Of a stretch of DNA of 64,000 nt, positions 1-19,661 are shown in pieces. The stretch lies in NCBI GenBank assembly GCA_001949185.1, contig BDGG01000003.1:3269158-3333157 (forward strand). Direction: 5' to 3'. The stretch comes from Ramazzottius varieornatus. Its lineage: Eukaryota > Tardigrada > Eutardigrada > Parachela > Ramazzottiidae. The stretch's first letter is position 1. Each line of letters starts with the position of its first letter. Position numbers and translations under genes: made by a program. A model generated the notes under the pieces. That model had not been told where the DNA came from. It was given only the letters and a program-made list of their open reading frames with translations, and made no database searches.

Positions 1-816
1 TGATGACTTGGTGGCGCTTGTCGACGACCACTTCTTCATTACAGGTGGTACCACTTGGTGCTGGGCCAGTACTGATGGCATACGCCAAATCGAAACCGGT
101 GGCGGTTCCAGAAGAGTCGGTGCAGAATTCAACGATCAGCTGGTTGCCGCTTGAGGTGAAAGCCTCAGGAGCTGTGAAACCACAGTAAGGTCCATAGAAA
201 GTGGTGGATGGGACGGCAGACTGGGACGTGCATGGAGCCCTTCCGGAAACAGTTGAGACGGCAGCCGAGTCGTAGATGATCAGATAGTCGAACGAGCACC
301 TGTACACCAGGAAATATGTGCAGGTTGTCCCAGTCGCCAGGTATTCAACAGGCACAATGCAACTCACCTAGAGTTATATTCGATGTCGAATCGCTCTGGA
401 AAGTTCACCGCGATGGTCTGCAAAAGTAAGACCGTAAGAGTTTTTCTGTCATCGCTGCTGATGGTGTCGGAAAAGCGAATAAAGAAGTTCTACAGTTGTT
501 TTTCCCCCACTGGTCTACGGAGAGTTCTGTTCATATCAGTAATACCTGCCCAGCAGGTGCGTTTAAGGACCAACGGCACTTTAGGTTATTTCCGTATGGT
601 TGGGCGGAACCCAGCTGTTGCGTTGTATTCAGCACGTCGAGAACGGCATTGCTGGGACATCCGTCTGGAAAAGAAAGGCCATTCAACAGACAACCTTGAC
701 AGAATTATCGTCTTCCTCGTAGATTTACTTCTCCCCTCAGGGAGCTTACTTTGGGCAGAGCACGCTCCAGCGATGAGGGCGAGGCACATAACCGAAATCC
801 CAAAACGAGCCGCCAT
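1..816 (-). CDS. Secreted CUB-domain protein, 5' part (gene runs off left edge)
   Basis: The start ATG at 816 opens a signal peptide (MAARFGISVMCLALIAG...CSAQ). Exons read about 752-816, 546-664, 368-417 and 1-299, joined in phase at GT-AG sites. The spliced product after the signal is a CUB domain: an early Cys (GCPSN), an internal CRWSLNAPAG strand, CSFDYLIIYD, a YCG motif and NQLIVEF. These are the alternating hydrophobic strands and paired cysteines typical of the fold. CUB domains are extracellular protein- or carbohydrate-binding modules, so the product should be secreted. The C-terminal part, and hence any catalytic domain such as a protease, lies outside the window, so the full identity cannot be given. 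Confidence in CUB plus signal peptide is good. Confidence 0.75.
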
Positions 817-839
817 CTTGACTTCCGGGTGTTTTTAGT

Positions 840-1435
840 ATTGAAGAACCCAACCGAAGACGCACAAAGAAGTGAAGTGCGCAAGCGACCTTCAGCTTGT
901 TTGATCGCCTTACGGAAAGTCAGTTCCAAAAGTGGAACATTATCTGTTAGTGGTATCCGGCCATTGTCAGTGCCCAGATTTGCGACGCACAATGTGACTT
1001 TGGGCAACTCTGCTATGCGGGTACTCCATTGTACCGTCGTATCTAGTCCGATATGAATGATATGGACGTAATCGATGCGTCGTAATGGGGAACTTCGTGT
1101 AAAGTGATCACTACAGAGTAAAGTGATCACTACTGTTAGGTGCAGAGAGGGATAGTCAAAGTGCAAACAGAACAGAAGTTCGGAAGTATGGACAGCAATA
1201 AATAACAACGGGAATAGCATAAAAAGAGAAAAAGCGAACGGATGCTGTCTGCTTGCCTATCAAGACATCCCACAAAACGCCGATAAAAAACACATGTGCA
1301 CCGACCAACAGGTAACAAGATAAATAGATAAAAGTAAAATAATTGACACATCCCGCGAAGTAGTGAATCGCTAATAATGTCAGCCAAAAGTCCTTCGTAC
1401 GACGGTACGAGAAAAGGGATACGCAAAGAAATATC
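840..1435. other. Intergenic, no gene seen
   Basis: This lies between the CUB gene start and the 3' end of CHD4. Short open frames exist but none resembles a known protein and none has convincing splice structure. It contains only the short tandem duplication listed separately. Confidence 0.5.
1100..1133. repeat. Two-copy tandem repeat, 19-bp period
   Basis: The 15-mer TAAAGTGATCACTAC occurs twice with a 19-bp period. Each copy contains the palindrome GTGATCAC. It sits about 300 bp upstream of the CUB gene start, so it may be a paired binding site. That role is inference. Confidence 0.6.
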
Positions 1436-9753
<8,318 letters not shown>

Positions 9754-11257
9754 GTGCGGGGGAAGTCCGATTCACGAAGATCCTCTGTCCGAAGAGATAT
9801 TCTGCAAATGTAAACCGTTACAGCCGAGACTGGAGAATGACGATTTTAAAACGTGCGATCATTCCCTCAGAATAGCAGCCCTTTTGGAGCTTGGAAGTTT
9901 AGAACACGGTCGACACTGGTGACTGGGATTCTGCAGCTGGGAGATGGGATCCATGATCCATCGTTCCGTTATCCAAAATTTCAAAAATCAAAACCAGCTG
10001 GCTGCTGCACAGCACGTCAAGCTATCGAACTGCATGACATACTAAGCTTACATATCGTCGTATACGGTACAAATCGGCCCTGTTCAACGAATCAACCGTC
10101 TGACCAGCAGCCGAACGTCCAACGTCTTTCGGATGTCTGCCAATTTTCTACAAGTTTTTCTACAGTCAAGCTCGTTCAAGATAGGTTTATCCTGGGAAGA
10201 ATAGGAGATACTGCAGAACAATGGGCCGCCCAGACGATCTCCGGACACGCGCAATGCTTCCAGAAAAGGTAGCATGTACTGATATCTCTACGGCGAGAAT
10301 TCTCTTTTGGCACAAATGTGCCGACCTTGCCTTGACAGACTGACGGGAAAGTCTCTCAAAGAAACGCGTCGAGGATCTCGGGATGAAATCTGACCAGCTA
10401 TGACTGCAAACTCCGGTAGGAACTTTAGAAAAGGTCACTACTCACGGTGTAACAACGAGAAGATCCCCATAAAGCCTTCATGAAATCAACATGCTTAATG
10501 AGTTTATAAACTCATTCTGGCGCACACAAATATTTCAGGAAACACTGAAAAGATAAATCGAGTGGTTCTTCAAAGTGGACGATCGTCCGTACGGAGAGTG
10601 GGAAAAAGAACTGGGATCGGTTATGCCTGTTATTGACGGATTGTGGAATGTCTGAGACAGATTTGAATTATAGCTTATCAGTGATCAAGTCTCCAGCGTC
10701 GTGAGGCACTCTCTTTAGAGCTCTTTTCGGCAGATAATGAGCCCAAAGTGATGAATTTTAACAATCGACGGCCCGAGAGGTAGTTCGGTTCATTCGCCCT
10801 GCCTCATTGATCCGGTTCTGCTTGTAGACTGCCTTGATGCCTTTCGATACCACGTGACATTTGAGAACGCCAGTCTGCTTCCTTGTCGTCCGTAATTACT
10901 GCGATCATCATTCTGACCTGCAAAAACCCAGGCCGAGAGCTATCAGATAGAAGGCGATCTACAAAGCCCCCAACTAAGTTAACGTCTTGACTACATACTA
11001 TTGCGGTGATGATTCAGAAACCTTCAACTAATCCATAACATAGACTTGAAAAACCGCGACTTGCAGACCATTGCAGATTGTTCTGCACAGCCTCTCGGTT
11101 TTTCCGTTATACGTAGCTGCTGGTTCTGAACTACACAACTAACAGCGTCGTCTGAATACAAAATTAAAACTTGGACGTAATTATATACAGTAAAAGAGCC
11201 TCTTGTGAAGCGGAAGTAACCGGATGAACGCAACTTGGTCCGCAAGAAAGGAGTTCG
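9754..11257. other. 1.5-kb intergenic region, no gene seen
   Basis: This is upstream of CHD4 and downstream of DXO, which lies on the same strand, so it should hold the CHD4 promoter. The longest open frames here have no recognisable domain and no supporting splice sites. I see no repeats in it that match those elsewhere in the window. Confidence 0.5.
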
Positions 11258-13077
11258 CTAGGTGGGGCGACCAGGTCTCGACCGAATGTACCAATCCGGA
11301 ATAAACTTCCATTTGGAGTCCGGAGCTTCTTCGTGGAACTCTACCTTCTCCCATCCCGGGCACCACACAAATCTGTATACCGCCCTGTAACATAACCCAG
11401 GTTATTGATATCTGGTAAGCGAGCGCACCAATTGCGAAGACCTCACAAGTTCTTTACTTACTTGTCATACTCCTCCACCGCCGTTCGGCGGACGAAGGTC
11501 AAGAAATCATTCAGAAAGTTCACACAAACGGCCGGGCTCCATGGTTCACCACTGCTCTGCTTGAGGAAACCCGTATCAGAAGCTGTCCATAAAAAGAGGC
11601 AGTGTAAATTGTCGTAGGCGAACCTTGACAATCTTGGAGATGTCCTGCGTCCGCAGCTCTTCCGTCTGCGAAACATTTCCTTGATCGTTGCGGAACCCAA
11701 TGACGATTGTTGGTACTCCGGCAACGAAACTCTGTGCCCAAAACTTCAGAAGCTTCTGACTACTACAATGAAAATATATTGATAACGGAGAAATACAATA
11801 ACACTTGCTTGACGAACTTCAATGGAAAAACTGGTACCTCGTACCAGAATTGCCGACGCTGGTTATCAGTTGACAGTAGGCGGCTTGTTTTGAGCTCGAC
11901 GTAGGTTGCCGGTGCGGACGTGGTTTTGGGATCAAGGTTCGGGTCGAAGCAGTCCATTTCACCACCGAACAATATTCCCGTCTCGCCCAGCTTAGAATAG
12001 AGAACGGAATGGAAGCCATCGAAATTGGTCACGGGTTCCTTCAGCACTTCCCGATCTGCAGGATCGGTTGTCATGTACTGCTCGAACTTGAAGCCCCTAA
12101 AAATACGCCCGCGGATCATACATCGTGACAAACGTGTCGAATTGTTTTTCTGTCAACAAACCGAGCAAGAAACTGAAATCGTAGATTAAGTGCTCCACCT
12201 CATACCAATATTCAAACTTTGAATCTTGCTGCGACTGACCGAGTCGTTTAGCCGCAGCTGCATCATTCTCAAACGAGGAAAGGTATAGTATTCCTAAAAG
12301 AAAACACGGTTTACCCTGCTGGACCCGTGCTGGTATGGCGTTGTACAATGACCGGAAGATGAAACGCTTCACAACGTAATTCAAATCAAACCAAGCCTGA
12401 GTTTGACGTCACAAGAACGTAAGCTGCGGAGCTTGACGTCATGCGCAACCGAGCAGGTTTCACCCACCGTCGATTTTGCATACGCAGATTATCCATCCAT
12501 TGTTCCAGCGATCAGACTGTGAGTACGGAGTCGTCATCAGCTCATGTAGCTTGCCTCTCCAGCAAACAAGGTTGATCTTGTGCCTGCAAATATATAAATC
12601 TGGCTTGTGAAAACAGCAGAAGCTGAAAGGAACCATAACCACATGAGCCACTCCGACAGAGAAACTGATCAAACCTGGAATGCTTCGATTTCGCTCTTAC
12701 TTGAACAAGAGAAAGTTCTGCGGATGATGCAGAATCCATTCGAGGAGATGGTCGATATGTTCCGAGTACCCTTTCTCTTTTACTCTCCTAATCCAGCTGT
12801 GAAAGCCATGGTCCAAGTTGAGGCTGATGTTGGAAACAAGAGTTCCCTTTCCCCGTCGACGGAGAGGTTTAAGCGCCCGGCAATCATCGTGATACTGTCT
12901 TTTTGACTGCGATCCTGGAAGCTGAGATAACGAGAAAGTACCTATTTCTTCCGGTAGTCGAAACGATGGAAAGCTCCGATCGAACTGAGCAACATCCCTC
13001 AGTGATGATATCGGAAAATTCCGCAGACTCGGCAGCTCATCACGATCGTGCTTCATCCGCTTCTCCGGTCGTGCCAT
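11258..13077 (-). CDS. DXO: DXO / Rai1 family decapping and 5'-3' exonuclease
   Basis: DXO enzymes remove incomplete or non-canonical caps from RNA (deNADding, pyrophosphohydrolase, decapping and 5'-3' exonuclease activities). Seven coding exons read 12701-13077, 12468-12583, 12206-12293, 11838-12096, 11624-11755, about 11556-11462 and 11258-11384, giving 397 residues, close to the family length. The family signatures are present in order: IGTFSLSQLPG...QYHDDCRAL, the R-D-Y-like segment near the N-terminus, LHELMTTPYS, GFKFEQYM, the metal-binding GGEMDCFDP and YVELKTSR motifs, KLLKFWAQSFV and a C-terminal PDWYIRSRPG. The metal ligands E-x-D and E-x-K are intact, so the enzyme looks active. 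The acceptor of the 11462-11556 exon was chosen because only that site keeps the conserved frame. Confidence 0.9.
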
Positions 13078-13263
13078 GCTCCTTAGCCTCCACCAAAGTA
13101 CTCGTGATACCTATCCCAAAAACCTCACTCCATAGACCAAATGCAAGAACCGGCTCGGAGGAGAATGCTCAAACTGGAGGTAGCTAGGAAAATTGTGAAT
13201 TTGTGATTTCTGTCACGGCATAATGTCATGTCGTGTAATGTTACGTTACAACGATTACATTAG

Positions 13264-13350
13264 GGACTGTACGCAAAATCAATCAACCGAACACATTTCG
13301 AACTCTCACATAATCTCTCACATTTGACCGAATCAACTCTGCCCTAAATC
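13264..13350 (+). repeat. Left terminal inverted repeat
   Basis: It begins GGACTGTACGCAAAATC and contains TCTCACATAATC and CTCACATTTGACC. It aligns over about 80 bp with the reverse complement of 17850-17932 with few gaps. Confidence 0.85.
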
Positions 13351-13566
13351 GACCTTTGTTGTGGTTTTGGTGACGGAAACGTGAGCATCTTGCTTTTCAC
13401 GTGCGCAACTGCGATCATCCGTCACATTTCGTCATCTCACAGTTCGGATTTTCTGTTTTCTGATTAGTAAACTGATCTTCTGCTAGCCTTTGCCACCCTC
13501 CAACATCCAGACTCTGCAGAACTTCCATCCCTAAAAGAAAGCGGACTCACCCCGACCGCTACCAAG

Positions 13567-14453
13567 ATGGTTACCGGAAAGACGGCGGCAGAAGAATGGG
13601 ACAATAGCTCGTCAGTTGTCAGCTCAGCTGACGCGAATGTTTCGCTTCCGCGGGTTCATGACCGCATTGACAGCCGAGTCAACCGTAAGTATCGCTTTCT
13701 TTTATTTCGATCTTCCTGCTAACGAAGGTGGGAGCCATGCTTGTTGAAATGTGGAACATACGTTAAGCGGAGAACAGAATGCGCCGGAAGTCCGCGCTGG
13801 AAACTTGGATAACCAAGGTATCGTCAGCATCTGTTAGCAGACGTCCAGCCTGTATATTTGCTTGATTACAGAACATGTCGAAGGCAACAGGCCATCCACC
13901 TCTGCGCCGGAATACCGCCCTCCTGCTCAGGAAGCTAAACAAAGTGAGCGTTCGCTCTGCGAGCTTGACTGCCGATCACAGAACCGTACTTTCAACTGGT
14001 AACCGTAAACAAAACTCTAAACAGTCTGTGTTTTTAGTACTCACGCAGGATCACCTGTACCGTAAAAGCGCGTTTTGCTTCAACTGTTTGAAGTGAGGCC
14101 ATCACCACAGCATGTGTGTTGAGGCACTCCGAGCTCGCCGTCCACCTATGCGAGACGCTGCGCGACGTGACGGGTTTCTGGCGCTCTTAGCCGACAAAGA
14201 AGTCGGAGATGCACGCATACGTGCAGAGCACCAGCAAGAAGACCAGCGACGCGCGGAAGACCGCGCTCTTGAGGAAGCTCGTGTGATGAACGATCGAAGG
14301 AAGGAGGACGACGCCAAGGCAGCTCGACGCCTCAACGAAGACCGCGTTCGGCAGGATGAGCGTAACCGCGAGAACGAGTTAGCTGCGGCCAGTTATCGAG
14401 CTGAGAAGTCACTGTATCGCCGAGACTTCCAGCAACGATTCTATCGTCGTTAA
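13567..14453 (+). pseudogene. Gag-like zinc-knuckle / charged ORF inside the transposon, broken by an in-frame TGA
   Basis: An open frame from about 13875 to 14096 and a second from 14097 to 14453 are in the same register and are separated only by TGA at 14094-14096. Read across that stop, the residues form C-x2-C-x4-H-x4-C (CFNC...GH...C), the zinc-knuckle pattern of retroelement Gag and nucleic-acid-binding proteins. The stop lies inside the knuckle. Downstream comes an Arg/Glu-rich, coiled-coil-like segment of about 110 residues. A short upstream ORF at 13567-13686 ends at a GTAAGT and may be a first exon. The protein is not identified. It may be a captured retroelement piece or an accessory ORF of the transposon. 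The TGA looks like decay, but readthrough cannot be excluded from sequence. Confidence 0.5.
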
Positions 14454-15001
14454 GATGGTGAGGGCACTCAGCCTGATAGCTCTATTCCACGTTACAGTCT
14501 TTGTAACGTGAAGTCTGTTTTATGGTTTTTCACAGGTACATTTGGACAAGCGAGGTTGTGTCTTCGTCGAATGATACTAAGAGCATCGTTTACTTTTTTT
14601 GGTTTCCTGTCAGTTTTCGATGGCCTCACGTTGTAATCTCAGTAGTAAACCCTATCTCGTCTTTTTTCCCGTTCTACTCCAATAAAGCGTCTTTGAAGTG
14701 ACTGCAGTTGTCGCTGAACGGTTTCCTGTCGAAGCTTCCTTTAACGCCTTTTACTGTAACTTCATCTTTCGAGCTCGCAGAAGACTGCACCCCATTCTTT
14801 CTAGCAACCAGCTGAAGTCATTCCGTTGGTGGATTCGAGTGAACCTACATGCTTCGGATCTCCATAGCTCTAATGCAGAATAGAATTCTTGGAATAGAAA
14901 AACCAGCATGAGCCCCTCAAAGAACGGTGTCTTTTCTCGGACTTCCGGTTGCCGTTGTTTCAACCAATCAATATCGTTTCACGTCCAACTGAAAGCTCCT
15001 C

Positions 15002-15592
15002 CACTTACTGAGTTCACAGGTAGCTTGTTGTGTCTTCTGCCGAAAGCGGTTATGTCGTCTCAAAAGACATCAGAGGGAGCAATACAGCGGACACTCACGG
15101 AAGCACGTCATGAAGTTTCAAAGTATATGCACTTCAGATGGTATAATCGCGAATGGTTCCTGTGCCGGTCGCCGTCATGAGGGTTTCATGTTAGGAGAAA
15201 GCAACATGCGCGAGCGACTGCGCCACCTCATCGAAAACTGAGGAAGGGAAATGCGTCTCTTCGGCGACAAGGGATACTCTCTTTGTGAAGAAACTCGAGT
15301 TCCCTACAAAAGCAGCCACCTGACAGAAGAACAGACAGTTTTCAACAACACAACGTCGCAGATTAGAGTGACTGTAGAGTACGGTTTTATGGCGATAGCA
15401 CGTGATCTTGCGTACGAAAATCATGAAAAAAATCAGAAAATATACTGGCAGCAGGTGGCCAAAACATGTTTAGTGACTGCCGTTCTGACTAACTGTATGA
15501 CATGCATGCACGGCTTTCCTCTTGTCCGGAAAAAATTTGGCGTCGATCCTCCGCCTCTTGAAATATACTTGGGTTTTGTAGAAGAAAATTAG
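15002..15592 (+). pseudogene. Decayed PIF/Harbinger-type (DDE_Tnp_4) transposase fragment
   Basis: In one frame the segment reads YSGHSRKHVMKFQSICTSDG, then GRRHEGFML, then, after an in-frame TGA at 15239-15241, LFGDKGYSL, QTVFNNTTSQIRVTVEYGF, and a C-terminus with DPPPLEIYL. GHxRxHxxKFQS, GRRH, GDxGY and FNxxxSxxRxxVE are hallmark blocks of Harbinger transposases, which cut and paste TIR elements. The Asp of GDxGY and the Glu of VEYGF are present. The first catalytic Asp, expected in an (I)DG block, is not seen; the matching region reads EFTGS in another frame. The missing residue, frame change and stop mean it should be inactive. The N-terminal half was not recognised. Confidence 0.75.
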
Positions 15593-16578
15593 CTTGGTTT
15601 CCCGGCAGTAAGAAATCGAAATGCATTCGTAAAAACAGCAACCGTTTTCCGTTTCTCTTCAGTTAAGCTTGGTCTACCGGCTTTCTACCACCGTGAATTA
15701 GTTCTTTGCGTAGTTAATTATAAGTTTCGCAGAGGCGTAATAGTTTGAAATAGAATCTGGCGATCTTCCGCACGTTTTTAACTTCGGTCAGTCGGATTTC
15801 TTTCTCGACTTCCAGCTGTTTGTCTTTGAGTACTGTTCTTTCGCGAACTTCTCTTTTTGCCATTCGCGATTGTTCTTGCGCTCTTCCATATCGATCTGTC
15901 TTTCGATTTTGTCCAAGTCACGTATGGCCTCGATTTGGCTAGCAGCGGTGTTGTACGTTTGGAGGAGATCCGCGGCGCGAATTCGGCGAGTGGTCCCTTC
16001 CTTCTAGGCATCTTGCCGAGAACAGAGCAGCAAAATAAGGGCTGCGCCGGAAGTCCGCGCTTGAGACAAAGGCTTCAAAGGACTAGAAAGCTTAAAAGGA
16101 CTTTGCTGTATCATGAGAGCGTTGCTGCGCGAATCAACCGTTTCAAACGAATCGCAGTAAATCGAATCCGTTCAGAAACACAGATTTTCCCTTAGTTGAG
16201 GTAAAAACTGTTGAAGGTGAAAACATCAAAACACGTGAAAACATCAAAATATTTTATAAAGTGAATTTCGTTGGTCGACCTTCGGGAAACTGTTGTTCTT
16301 CTGCCGTTCCGTCTTTCGCCAGAGCTTTCCGACACGCTCTGGCTATCGCAGCTTTTTTGGATGCTTTGCTGGTTTCTGTGGCAGACGTAGCTCTGTTTCA
16401 TCCGTTGCAGATAAGTGCTGTATCTCACTTTGGGAAAGGGTTACCTGTGGCTTCCGGTAAAAACTTAGCCTTGCCTCTGACGGCCTGACATAAATCTGCC
16501 ACTGAAAGGAGAAAGAAAGGTTAAGCGCGGACGACTGTCGCGGGGTTGTTGACTTGTCGTAAAAGAGTTTTACCCAAC

Positions 16579-17295
16579 TTAGCTCGGACATCCTGAGCGT
16601 GTTCTTCGGCTCCATCTAACGTATCTTTGTCGCCGACAGAATACAGTGGCGCTGTAGCCTTGTTGCCTGTGCTCATCCCACGAATCAGACTTTACTGCGC
16701 CGGGGCTTTTTCGGTCGGCCTTGGGTACAGCCGAAGGCTGATTATCTTTCTTCTCAAGGGACTGAATCACTTGGTCGACTATATTGACGGGTTCCTCCTC
16801 ATCGCCAGATTCTCGTGGGCGCTTTGGATGCTTCTCCTTGAATTCTTTCACTTTTCAATCAACAAGAACCCGAAGACTATGCAAAGCATCGGCGTCCTTC
16901 TTCTTCTGTGCCTTGAATCCTTTCTCAGTTTCCGGCATGAGTTCTGGTTCTGTAGGCTGATAAGTGTTTTCTAAGGAATGGCGTAGAGCTACCTTCCACG
17001 CGAGAGTACACTCTTTTCCGGCAGGATACTGATAGGGATTGATATCATCCACGGCCAGCAGTCTCTCATACGTTTCGTCTTCGCGGGTTAACTTCGGACG
17101 AGGCGCAGTAGTGTCGCTGTCCATTTCTTTCCTCGACCGTCTTTTCGGCTTCGGAATCTCTGTCACGTCGCTGTCGACCTGCGTCCGAAGTCCATGGTTT
17201 GGAACCGCGTAATCTTTTCCTGTTGTTGATCTCTCCCTGTTAACTAGAGCAGCTGAAGACGACGCTGATGTGGGAGAAACTTGATGGTGCGTCAT
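16579..17295 (-). CDS. Transposon-internal ORF pair of unknown function
   Basis: Two overlapping minus-strand frames (16855-17295 and 16579-16851) encode acidic and basic, Ser/Pro/Lys-rich polypeptides that could be joined by a short intron or a lost frame. The first contains a basic patch (KPKRRSRK) resembling a nuclear localisation signal. No known domain is recognised, and the Myb/SANT-like partner expected in Harbinger elements is not evident. They may be accessory ORFs of the element or chance open frames. Confidence 0.3.
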
Positions 17296-17336
17296 GCACT
17301 TGCCAAGGACTTCCGCGCGTTACATACGGCCTGCTG

Positions 17337-17564
17337 CTACGTGGATCCTTTTGGCTGATTGCCCGGGAGAGTCATAGATAATTGTCCAGGTGAAGAGAGC
17401 AGCGTTACTGCCGGAGTGCTGGAGGTAATTTCGGAGCTGACAACATCGGATAAGTCTGCATCAGCCGACTCACGAGAAAGCGCTGCTTCCCACAGGAGAT
17501 CGAGTCCGTTCCTTCCATCGTCCGCCATTCCTGGCCAAAACGCACGAGCATAGAATTTTTCCAC
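17337..17564 (-). CDS. Transposon-internal ORF, 75 codons, unknown
   Basis: An uninterrupted frame starting MEKFYARAFWPGMADD with a Ser-rich tail. It lies just inside the right end of the element and upstream, in the same direction, of the 17295 ORF, so it could be a 5' exon of it. It has no recognisable family. Confidence 0.25.
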   Translation of the reverse strand: MEKFYARAFWPGMADDGRNGLDLLWEAALSRESADADLSDVVSSEITSSTPAVTLLSSPGQLSMTLPGNQPKGST

Positions 17565-17849
17565 TATAGAAGCACCAAAAGATCAAGGATTGAAAAGGCG
17601 GCCTTCTTCTTGCTATGGTCATACCGGTATTTGAATCAAACTACATATCAAAACTTGGGCAGTTCCGTTGCGTCTTAATTCCCGATGTTGCCGTTTTAAC
17701 GACCGGAGTCAGCGGAAATTCAAAAAGATGTGCGGGGTGAAAATTTCCGTTCGTCGTTCTTACATTTCATCGCCGAGTTTGTGAGCCATCAGCTGCTCAC
17801 ATGACGGCTGACGGCTCACATTTGGCCTTCGCCCAATACCGAAGTCGGG

Positions 17850-17932
17850 GTGGAGTCGGTCCGGACCAAATGTGAGAGTCGTAATGTGAGAGGGCAAATG
17901 TGAGCGGTTGATTGATTTTGCGCACGCAGTCT
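17850..17932 (-). repeat. Right terminal inverted repeat with subterminal motifs
   Basis: Read on the minus strand it starts AGACTGCGTGCGCAAAATC and carries several copies of (C)TCACATTTG or TCACATT within 130 bp. Such clustered subterminal repeats usually bind transposase; that role is inference here. Confidence 0.85.
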
Positions 17933-18163
17933 ATTGGTGAACTTCCCGTAGCAGCATCAGGTGGAGGACCATGGCCATTCAGGACGCTTCCGACGTTCCA
18001 AGTCCCGACGCCACTACATCCGGCAACAGGCCGATGTTCAGCCGTTCAACTCGAAAACAACAAATTGAGAGGCGTATTTGCCAGGTTAAATTCTAAAGCC
18101 GAGGTAAAAGCATGCAACAAAAGCAAATCACATTGGTCTTTTTATTGGTCTTTAGTCAGTCAG

Positions 18164-19661
18164 TCAGGTCTTCGTTGTGGGCGACGGCTTCTCCGAATCC
18201 GGAACTTCCTCTCGAGCATCAATGATTCCCGCCTCTTCTGTTGTCGGGCTGTTTGGTTTAATCCGTAATTCTTCCCTCGAAGTCTCCGTGAGTTCCAGCA
18301 ACTTACGCACTGCCGCTATGGCCACATCATAGTTGTAGATTCCCACCATGCTAACACTAGCCGGCTTCCTGCATTTCTTGCCCAGTTTCTTCTTGGTCAT
18401 AGTGAAGACGATAGGTACTTTCATTTCTTCCGCTTTCTGTATAATCTGCTGTAGTTTCTGGTCGGGCCCATGTTGACCAACACCTTGCTCAATGTTCGAC
18501 GCTACCAAGATGAGCTTCACCTCACGGGTATCTAGATGCCTGTACACATCTCTCAGTCCGCATACATATCGGCGTTTGTACATTAAAGGATCTTGCTTGT
18601 GCGCACGGTCTTGGTAAAAGACCAGCAAGTCCAAAACATTTTCTGCTAGCGAAATCATTTCCTGGGTGATTTCGTGATCGCAGTATTTACATAGTACTGG
18701 GTCTTTCGTGTCTTTCAGAGCTGGTTTCGTTCCAGTTTCTGTAAGGTTGTTCGCGCCCTCGTCAGGTGGCGCCGACGCGTCTTTCTTATCGCCTTCATGA
18801 TCTGTTTCGGCTGAATCGATGTTTTCTGCGGGAAATACGATGTTAAACAACTGTTTTACACAACATAAGATCAGAATTGTTACCCGATGGCGCATTCGAC
18901 TGTGACTGCCTCTTACGGTTTTCCAGAACAGCTTGTTTCGTAACGGATGGCTTCTTCGGTTTCGGGTTAACTTTCTCCTTGCCGCGAAGGATCTTCGGTG
19001 CGCTGGAGTCGAGAAGGTTTCTGCCTGTGGGTAAATTCTCTCTTTTGTCTTTTGGAGGAGGCTTGACAGAGTCCACTGACGTGGGCTCTGACGCCGAAGA
19101 CCGAGGCTCGAGATCTTTTGGGATTAGTAGGAGGGAAGAGAGATCGAAGCGCTGGCTCTTCCCCGCTCGAGCAACCATCTTTTCCGGGCAGGCTTGAGGA
19201 GCTGGATCGAGAACGATACTTGCACGAGGCTTGAACTCCGGCGCGTTTACCTTGAAACCACTAAAACTTGATGCACCGTTCTTAGACACTTTTCCACCCA
19301 GGCCAGGAAAGTCTTTTGCATCTGCAAAAAAACCGGATTTCATTATATAGAACCGAATCTTATTTACGCCAGTGAGATGTCTCAGCGATTCGAAGTAACC
19401 ACCTAGACCAGAGGATTCCGAAAGCTTGGCGGCATCTCTAGTTTGATCAGCAACGTTCCTTTCGTTCTCGGAATGGGCCAGGCTAGGTGGTGGTGCTGGT
19501 GTACGAACAGGCAGCGCGGGGAAGTCAGCAGCATGAACCGGGTATCCCCCACCGGAAGTGGAGCTGTTGGTGGTTCGATGAGCGTTGCCAAAAACGAGCG
19601 GTCTGTTCCATCCCTGCTTGACTCCTCGGCTCTGGCTGGTCTCGTGGCCACGTCGTTCCAT
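18164..19661 (-). CDS. SECISBP2: SECIS-binding protein 2-like (selenoprotein synthesis factor)
   Basis: SBP2 binds the SECIS element in selenoprotein mRNA 3' ends and promotes UGA recoding as selenocysteine. Three exons read 19403-19661, 18884-19321 and 18164-18825, giving 452 residues. The C-terminal part is an L7Ae-type RNA-binding domain in the SBP2 style: YQDRAHKQDP, RRYVCGLRDVYRHL, KVPIVFTMTKKKLGK and SVSMVGIYNYD align with the human sequence. The middle region has FDLSSLL and Lys-rich blocks resembling the SECIS-interaction domain, and the N-terminus has DFPALP and DFPGLG repeats. It is far shorter than the vertebrate protein, as in other invertebrates. An in-frame TGA directly upstream supports the start at 19661. 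It is divergent with TOP3A. Confidence 0.85.

Larger units (their letters stand above)
13264..17932. mobile_element. 4.67-kb TIR transposon, PIF/Harbinger-like, decayed
   Basis: The ends are inverted repeats of about 80 bp. The left end GGACTGTACGCAAAATCAAT matches the reverse of the right end (AGACTGCGTGCGCAAAATC...), and both continue with TCAACCG and several TCACATTTG motifs. Between the ends lie a gag-like zinc-knuckle ORF, a broken transposase with PIF/Harbinger (DDE_Tnp_4) motifs, and minus-strand ORFs of unknown kind. A 19-bp direct repeat TGCGCCGGAAGTCCGCGCT recurs at about 13780 and 16043. The element sits between DXO and SECISBP2 without interrupting either. No clean target-site duplication is seen; the flanks read ATTAG and ATTGG. 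Superfamily assignment rests on the transposase motifs. Confidence 0.8.

Noticed and set aside
11556-11624. A 41-nt intron in DXO ending at ATGGACAG
   Set aside because: Using that acceptor puts the next exon out of the conserved frame. An acceptor about 28 nt further on restores it.
14094-15241. The two in-frame TGA codons in the transposon as selenocysteine sites, given the neighbouring SECISBP2 gene
   Set aside because: Proximity to SECISBP2 is chance. No SECIS-like hairpin is evident, and both sites lie in an otherwise decayed element.
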